11,664 nucleotides of DNA, taken from the NCBI GenBank assembly GCA_002481295.1, contig DLDU01000043.1, forward strand, positions 1 through 11,664. The letters are read 5' to 3'. Below the pieces are notes generated by a model that ran no database searches, had not been told where the DNA came from, and saw nothing but the letters and a program-made list of their open reading frames with translations. Below, piece by piece: positions 5,378-11,664 of this stretch; position 1 is the first letter of the stretch, and each line of letters begins with the position of its first letter. The stretch is from Prevotella sp. UBA7764. Its GTDB lineage: Bacteria; Bacteroidota; Bacteroidia; Bacteroidales; Bacteroidaceae. The translations under genes and the position numbers were made by a program.

Positions 5378-6403
5378 ATGATACAGCAAAGCGATTCTAC
5401 GGCAGCTGCCACACCCGTGCATACCAAGCAGCACACTGCCACAAACCACAAGAGTGGCTACCGATCTCCATGGGATATCATCAAGACATTGCCCGCCACG
5501 GCAACGCCTTGGCAACAGGACTCGGCCATCAGGGCTAACTATAAGTTTCCACAAGTCGACTGGGCTCACTACCACAATCCACTACGCACGCCGACCACCA
5601 AGCCCACTGGCTTCGGAAAGATGAACCTCAACCGGCCGCTGTACTACAGTCATTCGCTCGTACAGCCCGACTCCATCTATCGTCCGGAGTACGCTACTTA
5701 CCGGCAGGGAGTGGCGGGAGATCCCGTGCCCTACTCCATCGCCAGCGACAACCTCATCTCTTCGGTGCTCATCGCCTGCTTTGTCTTTGCCCTCATCGCC
5801 ATCGCCCAGTCCGGAGGCTTCATTCGCCGACAATTCAAGAACTTCTTCTATACACAACGCGAAGGCACCACCGAGATCACTGAGACCAGCAGCGAGCTGC
5901 GCTTCCAGCTATTCTTGCTGTTGCAGACCTGCCTGCTCTTCTCGTTGGTATTTTTCTTCTATACCGGCAATTATGCCGGTACCTCCTTCACCGTGCCGCA
6001 ATACCTTACGGTAGGCATCTACACAGGCATACTCCTTCTCTACTTCGGTGTCAAGGCTCTGCTCTACGCTTTTGTGAACTGGATCTTCTTTGATAAGAAA
6101 AAAAACGAACAATGGAACAAGAGCATGCTCTTCCTTTCTTCGGTCGAAGGCATCGCTCTTTTCCCGATGGTCATGCTGTCGGTCTACTTCAACTTATCGT
6201 TGCAAACAACCATAGTTTACACCTCTGTTGTCGTCATTTTAGTTAAATTGTTGGCCTTCTATAAGTCCTACTTGATATTTTTCCGCAAAACGAGCGTTGT
6301 TGTGCAAAGTTTTTTGTACTTTTGTGCACTTGAACTCATGCCACTGGGCTCCCTGTGGGGTGTACTGGTGTTGACGGATAATTATTTAAAAATAAACTTT
6401 TAG
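5378..6403 (+). CDS. DUF4271 integral membrane protein
   Basis: This 341-residue protein has a polar N-terminal half and a hydrophobic C-terminal half. About six membrane helices can be drawn near residues 126-145, 175-196, 209-237, 250-271, 279-301 and 309-332. The first 120 residues are rich in Pro, Tyr and Thr and have no signal peptide. The layout and the position immediately before hemD match the Bacteroidetes family DUF4271, of unknown function; this identification is from memory of the neighbourhood. The gene begins 9 bases after the metK terminator tract and ends with TAG 6 bases before the hemD ATG. hemD is in the same reading frame (only GAC ACA lies between), so readthrough of the TAG would fuse the two proteins. 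Expression presumably depends on partial readthrough of the terminator or an unseen promoter. Confidence 0.8.
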   Translation: MIQQSDSTAAATPVHTKQHTATNHKSGYRSPWDIIKTLPATATPWQQDSAIRANYKFPQVDWAHYHNPLRTPTTKPTGFGKMNLNRPLYYSHSLVQPDSIYRPEYATYRQGVAGDPVPYSIASDNLISSVLIACFVFALIAIAQSGGFIRRQFKNFFYTQREGTTEITETSSELRFQLFLLLQTCLLFSLVFFFYTGNYAGTSFTVPQYLTVGIYTGILLLYFGVKALLYAFVNWIFFDKKKNEQWNKSMLFLSSVEGIALFPMVMLSVYFNLSLQTTIVYTSVVVILVKLLAFYKSYLIFFRKTSVVVQSFLYFCALELMPLGSLWGVLVLTDNYLKINF

Positions 6404-6409
6404 GACACA

Positions 6410-7165
6410 ATGATTAAGAAGATCATGATTTCCCTGCCTAAACCGGCGGGCGAGAAATCCCCGTATTACGATATCGAGAAAGAATTCGGGGTAGAGATCG
6501 TCTTTCGCCCTTTCATCAAAGTAGAAGGGCTCACTGCTAAGGAATTTCGCCAGCAGAAAGTAAGCATTCTTTCACATACGGCCATCGTCTTCACCTCACG
6601 GCATGCCATTGACTTCTTTTTCCAATTAGCCAACGAGCTTCGGCTTACCATTCCGGAAGACATGAAATATTTCTGCGTCACCGAGACGATATCTCTCTAT
6701 ATCCAGAAATACGTGCAGTATCGCAAGAGAAAGGTATTCTTTGGAAACACCGGCAAGATCGATGATCTCATCCCCGTGATGATGAAGCACAAGCAGGAGA
6801 AATATCTCGTGCCGCTGAGCAGTGTGCACAACGACGACATCAAGAACAAGCTCGATGCCAAGGGACTCAACCACACCGAGTGCGTCATGTACCGCACGCT
6901 GAGCAATAACTTCACCCCCGAAGAGGTGAAGAACTTCGACTGCGACATGCTGATCTTCTCCACACCTACCGGTGTAAACTATCTTACACAGTCTTTCCCC
7001 AACGTCAAGGAAGGCACACTCAAGCTCGGTGCCTTCGGACCTGCCACAGGAAAAACCATCGAAAAGGCAGGACTACCCGTCTCGCTCATGGCGGGCACCA
7101 AGGAATATCCTTCGATGATTGCCGCTCTCAAAGCTTTCCTGAAAAAAGAGAATGGCGAGGACTAA
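6410..7165 (+). CDS. hemD: Uroporphyrinogen-III synthase family protein
   Basis: This 251-residue protein has the two-lobed layout of HemD, which closes hydroxymethylbilane to uroporphyrinogen III in tetrapyrrole synthesis, probably in the cytosol. Recognisable family segments are TAIVFTSRHAIDFFF (residues 57-71), DMLIFSTPTGVNYLTQSF (179-196) and LGAFGPATGKTIEKAGL (206-222), which line the substrate cleft in the family. Overall conservation in HemD is low, so the call rests on these patterns and the neighbours. The gene lies 6 bases after DUF4271 and 8 bases before rnpA, so it is almost certainly cotranscribed with them. Many Prevotella need external haem, so the gene alone does not show that this organism makes haem. 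Confidence 0.85.
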   Translation: MIKKIMISLPKPAGEKSPYYDIEKEFGVEIVFRPFIKVEGLTAKEFRQQKVSILSHTAIVFTSRHAIDFFFQLANELRLTIPEDMKYFCVTETISLYIQKYVQYRKRKVFFGNTGKIDDLIPVMMKHKQEKYLVPLSSVHNDDIKNKLDAKGLNHTECVMYRTLSNNFTPEEVKNFDCDMLIFSTPTGVNYLTQSFPNVKEGTLKLGAFGPATGKTIEKAGLPVSLMAGTKEYPSMIAALKAFLKKENGED

Positions 7166-7173
7166 TCACACGC

Positions 7174-7629
7174 ATGACACTGTTTAGACCGACACTTGGC
7201 AAGAGTGAGCGCATCTATCACCGAAAAGACATAGACGCACTCTTCAAGGAGGGCAACAGCCACTCGATGTCTGCCTTTCCGATCCGAGTTGTGTACATGC
7301 TGATTCCTACCACAGGCAACGACGAACAGCAGAACGAAAGACAGCAAAGACCGCAGGCAAAGTTCCTCATCAGCGTGCCCAAGCACTGCTTCAGAAGAGC
7401 CGTGAAACGCAACCGCATCAAGCGACTCGTCAGAGAGGCTTACCGCCACAACAAAAGCCTTGTCGCGCAGTGGCCGATCGCCATCGCTTTCATCTGGATG
7501 GACAGAAGGATGCCTGACGCTGCTACGGTCAACAAAAGCGTGGTCAACCTGCTCGCGCGCATTCACGAGAAGATGGCCGGCACCAATAAGGAACAGCCAA
7601 CTCCCAACTCTTTGAGTAGCAACGAATGA
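7174..7629 (+). CDS. rnpA: Ribonuclease P protein component
   Basis: This 151-residue basic protein partners the RNase P RNA to remove tRNA 5' leaders. The family hallmark, the RNR motif, is clear in [18 protein letters not shown] at residues 74-91, preceded by the strand KFLISVPK. The start [24 protein letters not shown] agrees with the usual N-terminus. A polar insertion (about residues 47-62, rich in Gln, Asn and Glu) and a polar C-terminal tail make it longer than the typical 110-130. Its stop overlaps the yidD start by four bases (ATGA), indicating translational coupling. Unlike the common arrangement, rpmH is not upstream; hemD is. Confidence 0.95.
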   Translation: MTLFRPTLGKSERIYHRKDIDALFKEGNSHSMSAFPIRVVYMLIPTTGNDEQQNERQQRPQAKFLISVPKHCFRRAVKRNRIKRLVREAYRHNKSLVAQWPIAIAFIWMDRRMPDAATVNKSVVNLLARIHEKMAGTNKEQPTPNSLSSNE

Positions 7630-7868
7630 GGAAACTGTTGCATTTCGTCTCACATGGCCTGGCATGGCTGCTGGTGCAGCCAATCGTGTTCTACCAAAAG
7701 TTCATCACGCCCTACACGCCTCCTTCGTGCCGCTTCACGCCGACATGTTCGGAATATGCGCGTCAGGCTATCCTCAAGCACGGCCCCGTCAAGGGACTGC
7801 TCCTGGCCAGCTGGCGCATCCTGCGCTGTAATCCTTGGGGAGGCAGCGGCTACGACCCTGTGCCATAA
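7626..7868 (+). CDS. yidD: Membrane protein insertion efficiency factor
   Basis: This 80-residue protein of the YidD family is a peripheral inner-membrane protein that helps YidC insert membrane proteins. The signature is complete: [21 protein letters not shown] at residues 33-53, with Cys35 and Cys41, and [17 protein letters not shown] at the C-terminus with Cys68. The N-terminal amphipathic/hydrophobic stretch ([24 protein letters not shown]) fits membrane association. Start and rnpA stop overlap as ATGA. The rnpA-yidD pairing is very widespread, which strengthens both calls. yidC is not nearby in this window. Confidence 0.96.
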   Translation: MRKLLHFVSHGLAWLLVQPIVFYQKFITPYTPPSCRFTPTCSEYARQAILKHGPVKGLLLASWRILRCNPWGGSGYDPVP

Positions 7869-7888
7869 TTTCCCTTCCATCTGTTATT

Positions 7889-7913
7889 GATGACATCATC
7901 GGCTCTATGAGCC
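7889..7913 (+). promoter_or_regulatory. Two adjacent small palindromes before tyrS
   Basis: GATGA-CA-TCATC (7889-7900) directly abuts GGCTC-TAT-GAGCC (7901-7913), ending 14 bases before the tyrS start. They may form mRNA hairpins in the 59-base gap after yidD. No known leader class is recognised, and a T-box would be far longer. Confidence 0.3.
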
Positions 7914-7927
7914 CTAAACATATAAAA

Positions 7928-9226
7928 ATGAAAAACTTCGTAGAAGAACTGAAATGGCGCGGCATGCTCGCCCAAATCATGCCGGGCACTGAAGAGTATC
8001 TCAATACTCATCTCGTTTCGGCATATTTAGGTACCGATCCTACTGCCGACTCTCTGCATATCGGACACCTTTGCGGCATCATGATGCTGCGTCACCTGCA
8101 ACGCTGCGGACACAAGCCTTATCTGCTCGTCGGCGGTGCCACGGGCATGATCGGTGATCCTTCGGGAAAGAGCCAGGAGCGCAACCTCCTCGACCAGGAC
8201 ACGCTCTATCACAATCAGGAAGCCATCAAGAAGCAGGTCAGCAAGTTCCTCGACTTCGACGGTACGGAGCCCAACAAAGCAGAACTGGTCAACAACTACG
8301 ACTGGATGAAGGACTATAAGTTCCTCGACTTCGTGCGCGACATCGGCAAACACATCACCGTCAACTATATGATGGCTAAGGACAGCGTGCAGAAACGTCT
8401 CAACGGCGAGGCACGCGACGGTCTGTCTTTCACCGAGTTTACCTATCAGCTGCTCCAAGGCTACGACTTCCTCTATCAGTATGAGCACTATGGCGTGCGT
8501 CTGCAGCTCGGCGGCAACGACCAGTGGGGCAACATGACCACCGGCACGGAACTCATCCGCCGCACGCTCGGCAACGATGCTGAAGCCTTCTGCCTCACCT
8601 GCCCACTCATCACCAAAGCCGACGGAAAGAAGTTCGGCAAGACCGAGAGCGGAAATGTATGGCTTGACCGAAACCGCACCACACCATATGCCTTCTATCA
8701 GTTCTGGCTCAACGTCAGCGACGAAGACGCCGAGCGTTATATCAAGATCTTCACCGACCTCGATAAGGAGACCATCGACGCACTCATCGCCGAGCACCGT
8801 CAGGATCCAGGCCGCCGTGTGCTGCAAAAACGACTCGCCGCTGAGGTCACCACGATGGTACACTCCAAAGAGGACCTCGACATGGCCATCGCCGCCAGCA
8901 ACATTCTCTTCGGTAAGGCCACCAAAGACCAGCTCGCTCAGCTCGACGAGGCTACGCTCGTGGATGTCTTCAAGGATGTGCCTCACTACGAACTCGGCAA
9001 GGACCAACTCGGACAAAAAGCCATCGACCTGTTCTGCCAGGACGGTTGGGACATCTTCCCCAGCAAGGGCGAGATGCGAAAGATGGTCAAGGGCAATGGC
9101 GTGAGCCTGAACAAGGAGAAACTTACCGCCTTCGACCAGCCCGTCACTGCCGAAGATCTCATCGACGGCAAGTACCTGCTCGTGCAGCGCGGCAAGAAGA
9201 ACTATTACCTCATCACGGTGAAGTAA
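7928..9226 (+). CDS. tyrS: Tyrosyl-tRNA synthetase
   Basis: This 432-residue class I aminoacyl-tRNA synthetase charges tRNA-Tyr. The HIGH motif is at residues 44-47 (LHIGHL), and the second ATP motif appears as KFGKT at 235-239, the usual TyrRS variant of KMSKS. The Tyr-binding segments YQLLQGYDF and [12 protein letters not shown] lie at 173-181 and 192-203. An S4-like RNA-binding domain occupies about 365-430 and ends [16 protein letters not shown]. The open frame extends 31 codons further upstream, but that part overlaps the yidD end and is unlike the family; ATGAAAAACTTCGTAGAAG at 7928 gives the standard start, after an A-rich stretch (TATAAAA). It closes the hemD-rnpA-yidD series and is followed by a strong terminator. 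Confidence 0.97.
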   Translation: MKNFVEELKWRGMLAQIMPGTEEYLNTHLVSAYLGTDPTADSLHIGHLCGIMMLRHLQRCGHKPYLLVGGATGMIGDPSGKSQERNLLDQDTLYHNQEAIKKQVSKFLDFDGTEPNKAELVNNYDWMKDYKFLDFVRDIGKHITVNYMMAKDSVQKRLNGEARDGLSFTEFTYQLLQGYDFLYQYEHYGVRLQLGGNDQWGNMTTGTELIRRTLGNDAEAFCLTCPLITKADGKKFGKTESGNVWLDRNRTTPYAFYQFWLNVSDEDAERYIKIFTDLDKETIDALIAEHRQDPGRRVLQKRLAAEVTTMVHSKEDLDMAIAASNILFGKATKDQLAQLDEATLVDVFKDVPHYELGKDQLGQKAIDLFCQDGWDIFPSKGEMRKMVKGNGVSLNKEKLTAFDQPVTAEDLIDGKYLLVQRGKKNYYLITVK

Positions 9227-9276
9227 TTCTCAGGCTGTTTCCGGAATAAGACTCCGGCAATTCCGAACAAAGATAT

Positions 9277-9314
9277 AAACGGCAACCTTCCGTAGGAACG
9301 GTTGCCGTTTTTTT
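9277..9314 (+). terminator. Intrinsic terminator after tyrS
   Basis: An 11-bp stem AAACGGCAACC (9277-9287) with GGTTGCCGTTT (9300-9310), extended inwards by TTCC/GGAA, is followed by a T run. It is a strong rho-independent terminator. A lesser stem, CGGAAT (9242-9247) with ATTCCG (9260-9265), precedes it. Confidence 0.92.
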
Positions 9315-9348
9315 ATGCTATTAGTGTCGCTTTCTCATAAAAAAGATG

Positions 9349-9356
9349 TACTTTTG
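9349..9356 (+). promoter_or_regulatory. -7 box ahead of the sensor pseudogene
   Basis: TACTTTTG fits the Bacteroidetes TAnnTTTG -7 consensus and lies 42 bases before the ATG of the broken sensor gene. A TTTG-like -33 box at the proper distance is not evident. It suggests that the gene once had its own promoter. Confidence 0.5.
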
Positions 9357-9398
9357 TAGTGAAACTATCCCATCAACCCTACATAACATCTAAATCTC

Positions 9399-10782
9399 AT
9401 GCTGAAACGCTACACCTTATTATTATATAGCCTACTGACAGTCTTCCTCGTGCTGGTTGCCGACAACGGCCTGCTCCACACTCCCGCTGAGGGATTGTCG
9501 GGCAGTACCACCAACAGCATCATATAGGACAACTACGGCTACATCTGGATCGGAACGGAATATGGCCTCAACCGCTACGACGGCTACCACTTTTCGGTGT
9601 ATCATGCCGCAAAGTCAGACACGACATCCTTGCCCAGCAACGAGATCACGGCACTCTTTCTCAGCCGCGACAAGCAGTTGTGGGTGGGATGCAGCAAAGG
9701 ACTGGCCAGATACGACGCACGGCACAATCGCTTTGTCCGGTATCGTTTTCCCGGCACGATACAGCCTCGTGTGAAGTCGATTGTGGAAACGGCCAATGGT
9801 CAACTGCTTCTCGGCACAGCAGGATACGGACTCTTTGCCATCGACAAGATTCAGAACAAGGCCATAAGGCTTAAAGCCTTCTCACGAGGGACAAGACGAC
9901 GAGTTTGCCAGCAAACTCTTCCTTGACCACCAAGGCGTGCTTTGGCGGTGCAGCCACAACAACATGATCAGCCGCTGGACGCTCAACGGACTTCATCCGC
10001 GCCGCGTGACCGATTTCCGTAGCGACGTCGGTCCGGTGATGAGCTATATACAGCGAACGCATGGCGTGCTGATGATCTGCATGTATGGCATCCTCTACTA
10101 CGACGAGCGCACGGCAAGCCTTTCACACGCCGGTCCTGGCGTTACGATATTCGACAAGCAAGTATCTGTGCGCAAAGGCATAGCTAACCGGCAGGGCAAT
10201 CTCTTTATCGGCAGTTCTGGTCGTGGGCTCTTTGTCATGAGAAAAGGGAACCACGAACTTGAGAGTGTCACTGATGGCAATCCTCGGTTCAATCTTTCCG
10301 CAGCCAACGTCAATGACATTTACCAAGACCGCGACGGAAATCTATGGGTGAGTTGCTACAAAAAAGGCATCTATCTCATCAGCCACAAAGCCACACCTTT
10401 CCGTGCCGTCTCCTTTGCGGATAAGGGCGTACGCTTAGGCAGCAGCGTGTCCTCTATTGCTGCTGATGGTAAGGGCGGCGTCTGGTGTGTCGTACAGAAA
10501 GCAGGCATCTACCACTTTTCTGCTGACGGCACTGTCAGTGGCAGAGTCAGCGCAGCGGAGAGTCCCAACACACTATGGAGATCTGCTGACGGTCACTACT
10601 GGCTCGGCACTGAAAACGCACTGTGGAGCTATGACCCCAATACCGGTGCCCGCTCCTGCAAACTACAGGTACAGGGCTGGGGAATCAATGCCATCACTGA
10701 TGCCGGTCGCGGAATCTTAGCGGTGAGCAACTTCGGAAAAGGACTACTGCTTTACAATTCTGAATTTTCAATTAATTTGTAG
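9399..10782 (+). pseudogene. Broken two-component beta-propeller sensor gene
   Basis: The frame from ATG at 9399 encodes a signal-anchor-like start (MLKRYTLLLYSLLTVFLVLV) and then LSGSTTNSII-stop-DNYGYIWIGTEYGLNRYDGYHF, a typical first blade of the sensor propeller of hybrid two-component systems. The TAG at 9525-9527 replaces an expected Gln codon. A second lesion near 9885 shifts the frame by one base: translation continues as EGQDDEFASKLFLDHQGVLW from 9886. Further blades are clear, for example VNDIYQDRDGNLWVSCYKKGIYLI and PNTLWRSADGHYWLGTENALW. The frame stops at 10780-10782 after GKGLLLYNSEFSINL, before any Y_Y_Y, membrane, kinase or regulator domain, next to an inserted transposase gene. 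In Bacteroidales such sensors bind glycan fragments and control polysaccharide use loci; no such locus is visible here. Confidence 0.85.
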
Positions 10783-10792
10783 CGATAACCTT

Positions 10793-11664
10793 CTAAGACC
10801 TATTTTTCTTTGGCCTTCCTCTTTTTCTCCCTACTTTTTTCGACTTGTATCCCGGTTCGCACCCGACTGGGATGTCAAGCCCAAAAGCCTTCGCAATCTC
10901 TACCTGCTTCCCGACAAAAGGTGTTATCTTGGTGGCATGCCCCTGCTGTTCGATACATCTTATGTTCCTCATCTCGTCAAGCATGTCAAGCGAAGAGGCG
11001 AACATGCTGTGAAGGCCTGTTGCCTTCCAGGTATGTCTGATATATGATCCTATGACCAGTCCGACGAACAAGACGAACAGCCTGCCGGTCTTACCGTCCT
11101 CACTCCAGTTTCTTTACCTGTCAGAACACATCTCCGTCTTCATCTGCTGGAAGTACTTTTCCTGCTCGTCTCTCAATTTGTAGTGAGCCAGAGCTTGCGG
11201 TGCCGTCAGATCCAGCCCGAGCGTTACAATGGCGACAAACCCTAAAAGTCTGAGTGAGTCGTTGTACTTCTTCTCATTCTTCTCAAACGACACGACATGC
11301 CTTTTCTTGTCCAGTTTTACGTCGAACATGCAGAAGTCCCTTTTAAGTGTCTCATCGTCAGGTGCTTCTTCCTTGTCATCAAGCATCTGATGAAGACAGC
11401 TTCTCTGCCCTTCGACTTTCATGTCTATGTTGATTTGCCCCTCGCTTCTCCACGAGGGGTTGAAGAACAGGTTCAGGCGCATCTTGCTTGCAGTCTTTTC
11501 GGACTTGCCCTTTCCACGTACCTTGTAGTCAATATCGTACTGCTTGTAGTACAGTTTGCTGTCAAGGTCTATCTCCATTTCGTCCGGCCGGACATTGAAG
11601 TCTCCAAGGCTGTCTATTTTGTCGCTGATAAACTTGTGACCGGTCTTCATGCACATTATAGCGG
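10793..11664 (-). mobile_element. IS4-superfamily transposase gene, interrupted and cut by the window edge
   Basis: The leftward frame enters from the right edge and ends at TAG (10795-10793). It holds the C-terminal half of a DDE transposase. The catalytic glutamate lies in YKLRDEQEKYFQQMK, an exact Y-2-R-3-E-6-K (YREK) signature of the IS4 superfamily, probably of the IS1634-like branch; Glu codon at 11161-11159. Downstream segments include RNWSEDGKTGRLF, MLDEMRNIRCIEQQGHATKITPFVG and a basic tail GRKRGRPKKNRS. A TAA at 11116-11114 replaces the expected Gln between SDR and RNW, and the frame is otherwise open and unshifted across it, so this copy is probably inactive. It lies opposite to the broken sensor gene. 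Its end must lie between about 10755 and 10792. Inverted repeats and target duplication cannot be paired because the other end is outside the window. Confidence 0.85.

Noticed and set aside
6317..6324. TACTTTTG inside DUF4271 as an internal hemD promoter
   Set aside because: It fits the -7 consensus, but there is no TTTG at the right distance and such 8-mers are common by chance in T-rich coding sequence.
7835..7927. tyrS starting at 7835 inside yidD
   Set aside because: The 31 extra residues follow the yidD sequence in another frame and are unlike TyrRS; the start at 7928 gives the normal N-terminus.
8027..9016. Open frame antisense to tyrS
   Set aside because: Val-, Glu- and Leu-rich shadow of a strongly biased coding sequence with no domain match.
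9227..9398. A small gene between tyrS and the sensor
   Set aside because: The gap is filled by a terminator and a promoter box, and no open frame of credible composition was found.
9525..11116. Stop-codon recoding (TAG or TAA read as Gln)
   Set aside because: Intact genes here end normally with TAG (lipoprotein, DUF4271) and TAA (pyrE, metK, hemD, tyrS), and the sensor gene also has a frameshift, so decay explains the stops.

Overview
The window looks like chromosomal DNA from a Bacteroidales bacterium, most likely Prevotella or a close relative (Segatella, Hoylesella). Three things suggest this. Promoters are of the Bacteroidetes type (-7 box TAnnTTTG, with a TTTG -33 box where one can be seen). 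The gene neighbourhoods pyrE / SRPBCC / argH and metK / DUF4271 / hemD / rnpA / yidD / tyrS are typical of that group. A decayed two-component-type beta-propeller sensor is also present. Base composition is near 50% G+C. No tRNA, rRNA or CRISPR array was seen.

Layout. Positions 1-298 hold no convincing gene but carry a cluster of short palindromes. A leftward block follows, transcribed from about 3700 down to 299: pyrE (orotate phosphoribosyltransferase), a small SRPBCC-fold protein, argH (argininosuccinate lyase), then a lipoprotein with a Rieske-like domain whose expected His ligands are replaced by Cys. The gaps in this block contain unusual repeats: a degenerate 14-bp tandem repeat upstream of argH, a shared repeat placed at the 3' ends of both argH and the SRPBCC gene, and two G+C-rich hairpins between argH and the lipoprotein gene.

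A divergent promoter region (3673-3929) separates pyrE from metK. It has identical -7 boxes facing each way. The metK leader contains what I read as a SAM-II riboswitch, an H-type pseudoknot at 3818-3867, so S-adenosylmethionine would repress its own synthetase. This is the strongest regulatory finding. metK ends in a strong terminator. DUF4271, hemD, rnpA and yidD then follow in tight succession on the plus strand (gaps of 6 and 8 nt and a 4-nt overlap), and tyrS follows after 59 nt, closed by another strong terminator.

The right end is accessory and decaying. A gene for a periplasmic beta-propeller sensor (the N-terminal part of a hybrid two-component system) has an in-frame TAG and a frameshift. 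It is cut off where an IS4-superfamily insertion sequence lies in the opposite orientation. The IS transposase keeps its YREK motif but has an in-frame TAA, and it runs off the right edge.

I found no clearly new multi-gene system. The items most worth a second look are the SAM-II leader of metK, the Cys-only Rieske-like lipoprotein, and the intergenic repeat families.
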